Assembly: GCF_014207135.1 (NCBI RefSeq)
Contig: NZ_JACHCC010000014.1
Span: forward strand, 62,001-126,000
DNA length: 64,000 nucleotides
Source: Pedobacter cryoconitis
GTDB lineage: Bacteria; Bacteroidota; Bacteroidia; Sphingobacteriales; Sphingobacteriaceae
Direction of reading: 5' to 3'
The notes under the pieces were generated by a model. It did no database searches and was not told the DNA's origin. It was given only the letters and a program-made list of their open reading frames with translations. Of the stretch, positions 26,482 through 35,544 are shown piece after piece. The stretch's first letter is position 1, and each line of letters opens with the position of its first letter. A program made the position numbers and the translations under genes.

Positions 26482-27192
26482 TCAGGCAGTAAACTCTACT
26501 TCAAAGGAAGTCCCCGGGTTGAGCACATAAAAATGTTGCTTCACACCGCGATCTATAGCCTCATCAATCTTTTTCCAGTCAAATTCAGCTACAGTCAGGT
26601 CGGTGGGCACCTGGGTCATCCCACTCTTAAAAACCATCTCTTTTTCGGAAAATAAAGGGATAAACTCTTTCCCATCTCTTATAAAGGTTTGAAAATTAAC
26701 AACTTTACTCTGCGGATCAAAATCTTTAAACAAAGAGGTTACCTTCGACATTTTAATTTGCTGTATAAAGCTCTTCTTATAGGTCGGATCAAACCAGAGT
26801 TTCATGATCAGCACATTTAAGGCCAGAGTTTTATCTTTCACATAAAATGGGAAATTGGTTCCTTTAATAAAGTCCATCAATTCAGGCTGGTCTTCCTTAG
26901 AAGTAAAGAACAGTTGCTGAGCTGGCAGGAATGTGCTTTTAATAAAATGAGTAGTTTTTTTAATCTCTTCTTCATCACCCTGGTGATCTACTGCAAGAAA
27001 CAGGTCATTCCCCCCTTTCTCTTCGTCATACAGTAAACCAAAATAAGCTTTTAATACTGCTGGTTTAGTACGAAACAAATTAATCAAACTATCTACGAAC
27101 CCTGTATCTGTCATTTTGGAAGAAGAAAAATAATCATTTCGCCGCTCGTCTGCATGATGATCACCGGCGTTTAAAAAATCAAATAGTGCCAT
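26482..27192 (-). CDS. SseB-like protein
   Basis: A 236-residue soluble protein. The C-terminal half (FIPLFSEKEMVFKSGM and YVLNPGTSFEVEFTA) matches the SseB N-terminal domain; the first half (KPAVLKAYFGLLYDEEKGGN, KSTFLPAQQLFFTSKED) resembles the SseB C-terminal domain placed first. SseB affects serine sensitivity in E. coli but its biochemistry is unknown. The swapped domain order is common in Bacteroidota by my recollection. It is the same direction as the helicase upstream, 70 bases away. Confidence 0.7.
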   Translation of the reverse strand: MALFDFLNAGDHHADERRNDYFSSSKMTDTGFVDSLINLFRTKPAVLKAYFGLLYDEEKGGNDLFLAVDHQGDEEEIKKTTHFIKSTFLPAQQLFFTSKEDQPELMDFIKGTNFPFYVKDKTLALNVLIMKLWFDPTYKKSFIQQIKMSKVTSLFKDFDPQSKVVNFQTFIRDGKEFIPLFSEKEMVFKSGMTQVPTDLTVAEFDWKKIDEAIDRGVKQHFYVLNPGTSFEVEFTA

Positions 27193-27262
27193 ATAGATAT
27201 GTTTTCAGGTACCAAACCTTCGAAACTAATATATGGTTTTATAAAAAGAAACAGAATGAAAT

Positions 27263-29167
27263 TTACGAGAATTCCCATGCGCTATGATAGCCATGATGTG
27301 ACTCTGCATAACTTATAAAATCCAGATAAAACTGCGATCTTGAAAGTGTCGCACTATCCCCAATCACGACCAGTTTCTTTTTAGCACGTGTAATTGCGAC
27401 ATTCATTCTCCTGATATCTGAGAGAAAACCAATCGTCCCTTCGGTATTACTTCTTGTCAGGCCGATATAAACGATATCTCTTTCCTGTCCCTGAAAACTA
27501 TCAATAGTATTCACAGCTATCTTGTCCTGGTAGGGCTGCAGTTCAACAACATGGAGTAAAAGCTCCTTCAATAAATTGACTTGCTGTTTATAAGGAGAAA
27601 TAATAGCAATAGTTGGAAAATCAGCTTGAGCGGCATATTGCATTTTATAATTTTCGGCCAGTAAAGTAAGATGTTTCAGCAGAAAAACACCTTCTTCAGG
27701 ATTAGTTGTACTCGTTCCTTCTGTTTTCTCTTCAAAACCACAACCGGCCGTATCAATAAATTCCAGTGGTATGTCTCCAGGCATCAAAAGACGATCAGCT
27801 ACAGAAACATGAGCCTTCATTTTGTCTTCATAAAAGACCTTTGAAGAATAACCCATTATAGTTTTATGCATCCTGTATTGCTCTTCTAAAAGTACTACAG
27901 CCTCTGGATGCAAGGCCACGCATTTTTCCAGTAAAGTGGTGCTCAGTCCGTTTCTGGCTGCTGAATTAGATTTTATAGTAGGTGATAACTGACAATGATC
28001 TCCTGCAAAAATCACCTTTTTAGCTTTCAAAACTGGTATCCAGCAGGCTGGTTCCAATGCCTGTCCTGCCTCATCCACAACCACTGTATGAAATTTACGG
28101 TTCTTTACGGTATAATGATTAGAACCAACCAATGTCGCCGTAATCACCTGCGCCTTTGCTACCAGATCATCAATGATATATTGTTCTGTATTGCTCACTT
28201 CTTTCATGAGTTTGTGAGCTTCGCTAAATAATGCCTTACGCTGCTCCTGTTCAGCCCTGCCAAAATTTCTTTTATATTTATGTGCAAGATTTTTATACTC
28301 ATTAGCCTGTTTTTTGAGATTTCTCATCTCTTTCATGCTGTTATGATCTGCCATTTTACTATCCAGCGTTAATGCCGTAAGTCTTTCAGATACTCTCGCG
28401 GGATTCCCAACCCTCAATACATTCAAGCCTTCATCTGCTAGTTTTTCACTTAGCAAATCTACAGCAGTATTACTAGGTGCAACCACCAAAATCTGATGAT
28501 GATCCTTTTTGATTAAAGCTTTAATCGCCTGCACCAATGTAGTGGTTTTTCCTGTTCCCGGAGGGCCATGTACGATGGCCAGATCGGTAGCTGACAGGAT
28601 TTTGTTTACAGCTTCCTGCTGAATAGTATTTAAAACAGGAATAGTATAGTTAAATCCATCTGGAAGAAAAGAGGGTGATAAGTCTCCGGTAAGTATACGG
28701 ACCATGCGGCCATCTTCTTCCTTCTCAAAAGGAGAAGATGCCAGTTGAAGCGCCTGCTTCATTTCATCATAGCTATTGTTATCAAAAAGCACGTCCAGAC
28801 CTAATTTTCCGTCACGTGACCAGTCAGGCAATTCGTCGGTACGTAAAGTAACCTTAATTTTATTGCCGGATTGGTGAGAAACAACACCTTCGACACGGTC
28901 ATTTTTAGGATCGTGATTAGAAAATAAAACTACCGAAGCACCAAACCTGAGCTGGTGACTGATATCCTGATGTGAAGTTCGTTCCATCTCTACTGTCAGA
29001 TAGTCTCCACGACTCATTTCAGACCCTCTGATTGCAATAGGATACCAGCTTAATCCATTAGCTCTGCGGTCTGCTACAGAAGAAGATTCAGTAAGTTTGA
29101 GATAAGCATTCTCATCTTCTTCCCGCTCGGTTTTAAGCAAATCGAGCAATTTGTTGAAATATTCCAT
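27263..29167 (-). CDS. UPF1/IGHMBP2-like SF1B helicase
   Basis: A 634-residue DNA/RNA helicase. An N-terminal OB-type domain (about residues 45-130) precedes the motor: motif I GPPGTGKTT at 201-209, Ia VVAPSNTAVDLL, motif II DEAGQ, motif III GDHCQLSPT, motif IV ISPYKQQVNLL, motif V NTIDSFQGQERDIV and motif VI RRMNVAITRAKKKL. A helical insertion lies between Ia and II. Members unwind nucleic acid 5' to 3'. The role in bacteria is not settled. It is divergent from an alpha/beta hydrolase gene. Confidence 0.92.
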   Translation of the reverse strand: MEYFNKLLDLLKTEREEDENAYLKLTESSSVADRRANGLSWYPIAIRGSEMSRGDYLTVEMERTSHQDISHQLRFGASVVLFSNHDPKNDRVEGVVSHQSGNKIKVTLRTDELPDWSRDGKLGLDVLFDNNSYDEMKQALQLASSPFEKEEDGRMVRILTGDLSPSFLPDGFNYTIPVLNTIQQEAVNKILSATDLAIVHGPPGTGKTTTLVQAIKALIKKDHHQILVVAPSNTAVDLLSEKLADEGLNVLRVGNPARVSERLTALTLDSKMADHNSMKEMRNLKKQANEYKNLAHKYKRNFGRAEQEQRKALFSEAHKLMKEVSNTEQYIIDDLVAKAQVITATLVGSNHYTVKNRKFHTVVVDEAGQALEPACWIPVLKAKKVIFAGDHCQLSPTIKSNSAARNGLSTTLLEKCVALHPEAVVLLEEQYRMHKTIMGYSSKVFYEDKMKAHVSVADRLLMPGDIPLEFIDTAGCGFEEKTEGTSTTNPEEGVFLLKHLTLLAENYKMQYAAQADFPTIAIISPYKQQVNLLKELLLHVVELQPYQDKIAVNTIDSFQGQERDIVYIGLTRSNTEGTIGFLSDIRRMNVAITRAKKKLVVIGDSATLSRSQFYLDFISYAESHHGYHSAWEFS

Positions 29168-29220
29168 TTCAACAAAGGTAGCAGTTTACTTATATTGCCC
29201 CAATTCAATTCCTTTACCTA

Positions 29221-30083
29221 TGAAACGCTACAGACAAATTTATCAGCAGGCTCAAAATCTCAGTCAACTGGAACCTACAGCCATTGATGATTTACTCTGG
29301 AAATTAATTTGTTACGCTCCAAAAATCCCTTTAAGATTAGCACAACAAGAGTTACTGCAAAAGGCCATTCCTTTTCAGCTCTCAGTCAATGATCCTTATT
29401 TCAGCAAAAGCCAGCTTACCTTTAATGGCTTCAGATGGGGAAATGGCGATAAAAAAGTTCTGTTAACTCATGGATGGAGTTCAAAAGCCGCCGATTTTTC
29501 GGCGTTGATTGAACAATTATTACTGATTGAAGGTATTGAAATCATTGCCTTTGATGCGCCTGGAAACGGAAGTTCTCAGGCAGAGCTTTCTAATTTAATT
29601 TTGTTTACGGAAGCTATAAAGGAAATTATTACGCATTTCGGAAAGCCATCTATAGTTATCGGGCATTCTCTTGGTGCAATGGCAAACATAATTGCTATGC
29701 AGCAATTACAAATCGTACCGGATGTGCTAATCAGTATAGCACCGGTTATCAGACTTAAAGCCTTATTCTGTAATATGATGGAGCGTGTAAATATTCCGAA
29801 AGAGATCCAGGAAAATTTCTTTACTTCCTTTCAATCTACCTTTAAAAGGCCAGCAACTGATTATGATCTGGATACTTATTACAATTTTGATCAGCACCTG
29901 GAACACTGGATAGCTTATGATGAAGATGATCTTGTCGTAGATTCCAGGTATCTGTCCGCATTTTTAAGGGACCGTCCCTGGATAAAGTCTGTAAATTACA
30001 AAGGAGCAGGCCATGAAAGATTAATCAAACATACCCCACTCCTTAATGAGCTGATCAGCAACTATTTCCCTATCACTTTATAA
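29221..30083 (+). CDS. Alpha/beta hydrolase
   Basis: A 287-residue cytoplasmic hydrolase. LTHGWSSKAADF gives the oxyanion region, AFDAPGNGSS the second strand, the nucleophile Ser is in IGHSLGAMA, and the late acidic residue and His lie in WIAYDEDDLVV and GAGHERLI. I use the ATG at 29221 rather than an upstream ATG at 29151 that would overlap the divergent helicase gene. Substrate unknown. It overlaps the convergent DUF6515-like gene by 22 bases at the 3' ends. Confidence 0.85.
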
Positions 30084-30808
30084 ACAACCTTGCCTGCGTC
30101 ATCAAAAATCTGCTCATAATAAACTCCATAATCAGATACATAGTATTTATTTCCTTTCACCATCACTTCTTTATAACCTTCAGGTAACTGGCTTACAATG
30201 TCTCCTATCTGAGGGCCATTGTCTACATTAGCATCATTATTACCATCTGTATTAAGCACCCCGTCTTTACCTGCTACTACATAGACAGTTTTGTTATCTG
30301 CATTTTTAACAGGACTATAATAAACACCTTTGTATTCGTAATAGGTCTGACCATTGATCACAACTTCCTGCGCATCCGAAGGAATCGTAGGAACTTCTGC
30401 ACCCAGTGGAGGAACAACTACTTTATACTCATCATCATATTGTCTGTAAAACAATCCTCCGGCATAATAAAACTGATCCGCTCCATAAAAGAATGGATAA
30501 TAGCCAAAAGGTAATATGCCTATACTGAAACCAATATATGGTCTGTAATAACTACGATATGGATAAAACGGTCTTCTGTAACCCCATCCGCCCGGACGAT
30601 AGCCGTAATGACCCCGGAAACCGATGCTTGCTGAAGTCCTGACACTACCAAATGAACCTCTGGAAGGCCCATGAAAAGAGGATGATCTACCGCCACCGCC
30701 GCCGCCGCCACGTCCACCTCTCTGCGCAAAAACACTAGTCGCTGTAAAGCTGCTGAAAACCAGTATCGCAGCTACAACTATTGACGATTTAAATTTTAAA
30801 GTTTTCAT
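30062..30808 (-). CDS. Exported Gly/Arg/Tyr-rich DUF6515-like protein
   Basis: A 248-residue secreted protein. Signal peptide (MKTLKFKSSIVVAAILVFSS to FAQ) is followed by a low-complexity RGGRGGGGGGGRSS stretch, a Tyr/Arg/Pro-rich region with a hydrophobic IGFSIGILPFGYYPFFYG segment, then two copies of a small repeat: VVINGQTYYEYKGVYYSPV and VMVKGNKYYVSDYGVYYEQI. The latter is the DUF6515 pattern. The hydrophobic middle could be a membrane or surface anchor. I start at 30808 because the signal peptide begins there. Confidence 0.75.
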   Translation of the reverse strand: MKTLKFKSSIVVAAILVFSSFTATSVFAQRGGRGGGGGGGRSSSFHGPSRGSFGSVRTSASIGFRGHYGYRPGGWGYRRPFYPYRSYYRPYIGFSIGILPFGYYPFFYGADQFYYAGGLFYRQYDDEYKVVVPPLGAEVPTIPSDAQEVVINGQTYYEYKGVYYSPVKNADNKTVYVVAGKDGVLNTDGNNDANVDNGPQIGDIVSQLPEGYKEVMVKGNKYYVSDYGVYYEQIFDDAGKVVYKVIGK

Positions 30809-31032
30809 GTTAAAATGAATCAATTTTGGTTGTTTGACTAAGTCAGGCCGCAAAGGATTATCCATTATTTCATTTTAACTAAAAGCTGACAAAAAAATGA
30901 TAAACCCCTCCTTTTGACTCCCAAGTCTGAGGGTACGATTATGCAGTTTTATGGTTTAAATAGTTTGGTATTTTTATGAAGAGGAATGAAAAAAATGTAT
31001 TTTACAATTGTAATCAGATTAATTTTTCAAAA

Positions 31033-32952
31033 ATGAAGTTATTTACCCGCCAGCGTGTCCTGATTTTATCCGCCCTGCTCTTTTCAACCGCTTCTTATGC
31101 GCAAAATAATACCAATGCTCCTTTGCCTTATGGTGCTATCCCAACAGAAAGGCAATTAAAATGGCATGAAACAGAGATGTACTGTATTATTCATTTTACA
31201 CCAACCACCTTTCAAAATAAAGAATGGGGTTATGGTGATGCTGATCCCTCCATCTTCAACCCTACTAAATTTAACGCATTGCAGATTGTTGGCGCAGCTA
31301 AATCGGGAGGTTTTAAAGGGATCGTATATGTAGCTAAACATCATGACGGTTTTGCCCTGTGGCCTACTAAAACTGCGGCCTATAACATTAGTGAAAGTCC
31401 GTGGAAGGCAGGTAAGGGTGATATGGTCAGAGAATTTCAACTCGCTGCTAAACAGGAAGGAATGAAGTTTGGCATTTATTGTTCTCCATGGGACCGGAAT
31501 AACCCCAATTACGGAACTCCGGCCTACCTGGACATTTACCGCAATCAGCTCAGAGAATTGTATAGTAATTACGGAGATCTGTTTATGAGCTGGCATGACG
31601 GGGCCAATGGCGGAGACGGATATTATGGAGGAAAAAAAGAGAAAAGAAAAGTTGATCAGGCTACTTATTACGACTGGTTAAATACATGGGCCATCACCAG
31701 GAAATTACAACCAGGTGCCAGTATATTCAGTGACATAGGCCTTGATGTCCGATGGGTAGGAAATGAAAAAGGTATGTCTCCCGAAACCAGCTGGTCTACG
31801 ATAGACCTGAAAGGTAATGGAGACAGACCTGCAATGCCAGGTTTTCTGGATGATTCCAATCTCGGAAGCGGGACCAGGAACGGCAAACAGTGGATTCCGT
31901 TTGAAGGAGATGTTTCCCTGCGCCCGGGATGGTTTTATCATGCTGACCAGAATGATCAGGTAAAAACTGTTGAAGAACTTTTTAATATTTACTGCCATTC
32001 AGTAGGACATGGCGGCGCACTCGATCTTGGTCTTTCCCCTACTCCCGAAGGGATCTTATATCAGAAAGATGTAAACACCTTAGCTGAATTCGGAAAACTA
32101 CTGAAACAGGTATTTGCACATAACCTGGCCACTGAAGCCAAAATAAGTGCTTCTAACATCAGAAAAGGACCATACGGCACAAATAATCTGACTGATGCTG
32201 ACAGATACAGCTACTGGGCTACAGATGACAATGTTCATCAGGCTTCTGTACAGCTGGATTTCAAAAAACCGGCCAGATTCAGCATGATACAATTAAGGGA
32301 AAATATTAAACTCGGACAACGTATTGATAGTATTGGTGTAGACATCTTTAAAAACGGACACTGGACATTATTAGCGCAGGCAACAAGTATCGGAGCAAAC
32401 AGGATCATTCGTCTGGCCCATGCAGAAACAGCCTCAAAAATGCGCATCCGTGTATACGCACCGGTCAGCATTGCTTTAAGTGAGATCGGTCTCTACCTTG
32501 AACCAGCCATCAAAACTACCGCTAAACTGAAAACAGGGAATGAATACAACAAAACTTCCTGGAGCGTAACGGGTATAGCTCAATCAAAGATAGCTGACGC
32601 AAAAAAAGCTATAGACAATAACGATACTACTTTTTTTGAAACTAAAACCAATAATCATCTGGACATTGATTTTGGAAAACAAATAGATTTTTCAGCTGTC
32701 GGATACTTACCGGCACAGGATAAATCAGCAGAAGGGGCTATTGAAAAATATGAGTTACTAATCAGCAATGACGGTAAAAAATGGGATGTCGTTGCTGAAG
32801 GGGAATTTTCAAATATTAAAGCGAACCCTATTTTACAGCGTATTTCGCTAACCAGCAAAGTCAGCGCAAGATACCTGAGGTTATCAGCTAAACAAACAGT
32901 ATCAAAAGAGAATAATTTTTTACGTATTGCAGAAATTGAAGTCTATAGGTAA
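31033..32952 (+). CDS. GH29 alpha-L-fucosidase with C-terminal discoidin-like domain
   Basis: A 639-residue secreted glycoside hydrolase. After a signal peptide (VLILSALLFSTASYAQ) comes the GH29 barrel: MYCIIHFTPTTFQNKEWGYG, VYVAKHHDGFALWPT, KFGIYCSPWDRN, and the likely nucleophile Asp in DLFMSWHDGANG. From about residue 370 there are two F5/8 type C-like beta-sandwich regions (IDIDFGKQID-type text, ARYLRLSAKQ), usual carbohydrate-binding modules. It removes alpha-fucose from glycans in the periplasm or outside. No susCD pair is adjacent. The ATG at 31033 is chosen because the signal peptide starts there. Confidence 0.92.
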   Translation: MKLFTRQRVLILSALLFSTASYAQNNTNAPLPYGAIPTERQLKWHETEMYCIIHFTPTTFQNKEWGYGDADPSIFNPTKFNALQIVGAAKSGGFKGIVYVAKHHDGFALWPTKTAAYNISESPWKAGKGDMVREFQLAAKQEGMKFGIYCSPWDRNNPNYGTPAYLDIYRNQLRELYSNYGDLFMSWHDGANGGDGYYGGKKEKRKVDQATYYDWLNTWAITRKLQPGASIFSDIGLDVRWVGNEKGMSPETSWSTIDLKGNGDRPAMPGFLDDSNLGSGTRNGKQWIPFEGDVSLRPGWFYHADQNDQVKTVEELFNIYCHSVGHGGALDLGLSPTPEGILYQKDVNTLAEFGKLLKQVFAHNLATEAKISASNIRKGPYGTNNLTDADRYSYWATDDNVHQASVQLDFKKPARFSMIQLRENIKLGQRIDSIGVDIFKNGHWTLLAQATSIGANRIIRLAHAETASKMRIRVYAPVSIALSEIGLYLEPAIKTTAKLKTGNEYNKTSWSVTGIAQSKIADAKKAIDNNDTTFFETKTNNHLDIDFGKQIDFSAVGYLPAQDKSAEGAIEKYELLISNDGKKWDVVAEGEFSNIKANPILQRISLTSKVSARYLRLSAKQTVSKENNFLRIAEIEVYR

Positions 32953-32954
32953 AC

Positions 32955-33551
32955 CTACAGAAAATAACAGCGAAGCTCTTTTACAGCCAATCTGATCTTT
33001 GATTTCACTGTACCCAGAGGGATATGAAGTTTATCGGACACTTCTACCTGTGTGTAACCCTGAAAGTAAACCAGGTTAAGAATCTGTTTCTGCGAATCTG
33101 GTAATGTACCGATCAGTTCTTTGATTCCGATTACATCAGTGTTGTAGCGAAAATAATAGGAATTATTTACCTGGGTAAAAACGCTTTCAATATCATCGTT
33201 TTTACTGCTTTTCGCAAAGTTTTTTCCCCTGAGATAATCTATCGCCGAATTACGTGCCAGACAGGCCATCCAGGTAAATAACCTGCCTTTATCCGGGTCG
33301 TACTGATCGATAGATTTCCATATTTTAATGAATGTCTCCTGCAGAATATCTTCTGCAACCTCCCTTGAAGAAACTACCTTCAGAATAACCCCAAGAAGCA
33401 TTGAGGCATAATTTGCATACAATCTGCTAAATGAAGTCTCAGTTTTAGCCTTTAATTCTATCACAGTTCTGCTGTCAGAACTATCTCTGAGGATCGGGAC
33501 TTTTTCACCGATAGCACCCATCTGAAGTTTAGAATTAGCAGCCCCGTTCAT
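32955..33551 (-). CDS. ECF-family RNA polymerase sigma factor
   Basis: A 198-residue sigma factor. Region 2 is YASMLLGVILKVVSSREVAE to EDILQETFIKIWKS and LFTWMACLARNSAIDYLR; region 4 is LPDSQKQILNLVYFQGYTQV and IPLGTVKSKIRLAVKELR. The IPLGTVKSKIR form is shared with the SigK-like ECF group, normally paired with a membrane anti-sigma. No anti-sigma gene is adjacent: the flanking genes are convergent fucosidase and divergent selO. A long N-terminal extension (about 35 residues) precedes region 2. Confidence 0.9.
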   Translation of the reverse strand: MNGAANSKLQMGAIGEKVPILRDSSDSRTVIELKAKTETSFSRLYANYASMLLGVILKVVSSREVAEDILQETFIKIWKSIDQYDPDKGRLFTWMACLARNSAIDYLRGKNFAKSSKNDDIESVFTQVNNSYYFRYNTDVIGIKELIGTLPDSQKQILNLVYFQGYTQVEVSDKLHIPLGTVKSKIRLAVKELRCYFL

Positions 33552-33874
33552 ATTTATTAAATTATTAATTAATTTAACCTAAGTAAAATTACACTCTTAG
33601 CTGACAATAACAATAGAGAGTTGCCATTCATTCTATTCATTTTCTATACAGATAATTTTCAATTCCACACAAACATTAAATTTTACTTTATTACCCTATT
33701 AAAGTACAAAAAAAAATATAAGTTAAAAACTATTTCATTCAATGACAATACAACACACCTTATCATTATAAAATAAATTTCCAGGCAGTAAACGTAACAA
33801 GGTTTTACATTAATAAAACTATTTAGCTATAAAATGGACTTATCTTCGCAGCAGTATAAAAACACGGGATTACA
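33552..33874. other. AT-rich divergent promoter region
   Basis: About 320 strongly AT-rich bases between the divergent ECF sigma gene and selO. Several homopolymer A tracts are present (for example the run near 33709-33716). No small gene is apparent. Promoters for both genes must lie here but I cannot place them. Confidence 0.4.
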
Positions 33875-35431
33875 ATGGACAAATTAAGTACAAAAATCTT
33901 CAGGAATGAGTTTGTGAATACATTTGATGGAGCTCAAACGGAAAAGAATCAGCCCAGGCAAACTCCCGGTGTTTTATACAGTTTAGTCAAACCAACCGCA
34001 GTCAGAAAACCTGAATTAGTGGCATGGTCTGATGAACTGGCTGCTACCCTTCAGATACAGAAACCTGATGAACAAGACATTAACATTTTATCAGGAAATC
34101 TCACGACACCATCAATGTCACCATACGCCGCCTGTTATGCAGGTCATCAGTTCGGCAACTGGGCCGGGCAACTGGGTGATGGACGGGCAATTACATTAGG
34201 TGAATGGACCAGTCAAACTGCCCCTGCTTATGAACTTCAGTTAAAAGGAGCTGGCCCTACACCCTATTCCAGAAGAGGAGATGGCAGAGCTGTATTCAGA
34301 TCCTCTTTGCGCGAATATCTGATGAGTGAAGCTATGTTTCACCTGGGAGTTCCTACAACCAGGGCACTCAGTTTGGTCCTGACCGGGGACCAGGTTATGC
34401 GCGACCTGTTTTATGATGGAAACAGTGCCTATGAAAAAGGAGCAATAGTTATGCGCGCAGCACCCAGTTTCCTTCGTTTTGGAAATTTTGAAATGCTAAC
34501 TTCCAGAGAAGAAATAACACAACTCAAAAAACTAACAAACTGGACTATAGATCAATTCTTTCCTGATATTAAAGGAGAAAATAAGACTATACAGTGGTTT
34601 GAAGACATTGTAGAAAAAACAGCCAGTCTGATTGTAGAATGGACAAGAGTGGGTTTTGTCCATGGGGTAATGAATACTGATAATATGTCCATCCTGGGTT
34701 TAACCATAGATTACGGCCCCTTCTCTTTCCTTGACGACTACGATCCTGAGTTTACCCCAAATACAACTGATTTACCAGGACGCAGATACGCGTTCGGCAA
34801 TCAGGCCGGTATCGCTTACTGGAACCTGGGATGCCTTGCAAGTGCTATCGCCCCTTTATTTAAAGATACTATAGAACTTTCTGCTGCGCTGGAAAATTAC
34901 AAACCTGTTTACTTTTCAAAATACTATGGTATGATGGCCAGGAAACTTGGGCTGGACAACTACCGGGAAACTGATAAAGACCTGATTGAAGCTATAGAAA
35001 AAATGCTGGTTCAGTTAAAAGCTGATATGACGATCTTCTACCAGCTACTGATTACACTTCCGCCTGCTACAACTGATCCCGAACTGATCAGTGTACATTT
35101 TGCACCTTCTTTTTACACTATTCCAGAGGAAAGTTCAGGCAAATATTTAGTTAATACTATTCAGCAGTATCAAAAAAGAATCAGTCTTAACCAGATATCA
35201 TACAAAGAATCGCAAGAACTGATGAAAGCCAATAACCCCCGTTTCATTTTGAGAAATTATCTATTGCATCAGGCCATACAAGAATTTGAAAAAGGCGAGC
35301 CGGCTCTTTTCCTCAAATTACAACAAGCGATCAAAACACCTTATTCCACTGACCATGATGAGTTTTTCGTTCGGAGACCTGAATGGGCAAATGACCAGCC
35401 GGGAAGTTCTGCACTGTCCTGCAGTTCATAA
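33875..35431 (+). CDS. selO: SelO (YdiU) protein adenylyltransferase
   Basis: A 518-residue pseudokinase-fold enzyme. SPYAACYAGHQFGNWAGQLG and LQLKGAGPTPYSRRGDGRAV are SelO signatures; FVHGVMNTDNMSILGLTIDY holds the active Asn/Asp pair. SelO transfers AMP from ATP to hydroxyl side chains of target proteins and is linked to redox homeostasis. The C-terminus ends in SCSS, with Cys where eukaryotic SelO has selenocysteine. Length is normal. Confidence 0.95.
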   Translation: MDKLSTKIFRNEFVNTFDGAQTEKNQPRQTPGVLYSLVKPTAVRKPELVAWSDELAATLQIQKPDEQDINILSGNLTTPSMSPYAACYAGHQFGNWAGQLGDGRAITLGEWTSQTAPAYELQLKGAGPTPYSRRGDGRAVFRSSLREYLMSEAMFHLGVPTTRALSLVLTGDQVMRDLFYDGNSAYEKGAIVMRAAPSFLRFGNFEMLTSREEITQLKKLTNWTIDQFFPDIKGENKTIQWFEDIVEKTASLIVEWTRVGFVHGVMNTDNMSILGLTIDYGPFSFLDDYDPEFTPNTTDLPGRRYAFGNQAGIAYWNLGCLASAIAPLFKDTIELSAALENYKPVYFSKYYGMMARKLGLDNYRETDKDLIEAIEKMLVQLKADMTIFYQLLITLPPATTDPELISVHFAPSFYTIPEESSGKYLVNTIQQYQKRISLNQISYKESQELMKANNPRFILRNYLLHQAIQEFEKGEPALFLKLQQAIKTPYSTDHDEFFVRRPEWANDQPGSSALSCSS

Positions 35432-35544
35432 AAACCCCTCGCCTATTGCTAATTTTCGTTAAAAAAAGACCAAAAAATATTCATAGGTAACAACTATGTT
35501 TTGATTGATAAAATAAATTACCTTGCGTCAAAAAAAACATAATT

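Noticed and set aside
26407..26655. An 82-codon plus-strand frame antisense to the SseB-like gene
   Set aside because: Most of it is complementary to a well supported gene; no family match.
29151..29220. Upstream ATG extension of the alpha/beta hydrolase
   Set aside because: It would overlap the start of the divergent helicase gene and adds residues without family support; the ATG at 29221 fits better.
31156..31596. A 146-codon frame antisense to the fucosidase gene
   Set aside because: Fully inside a strong GH29 gene; amino-acid pattern is that of a shadow frame.
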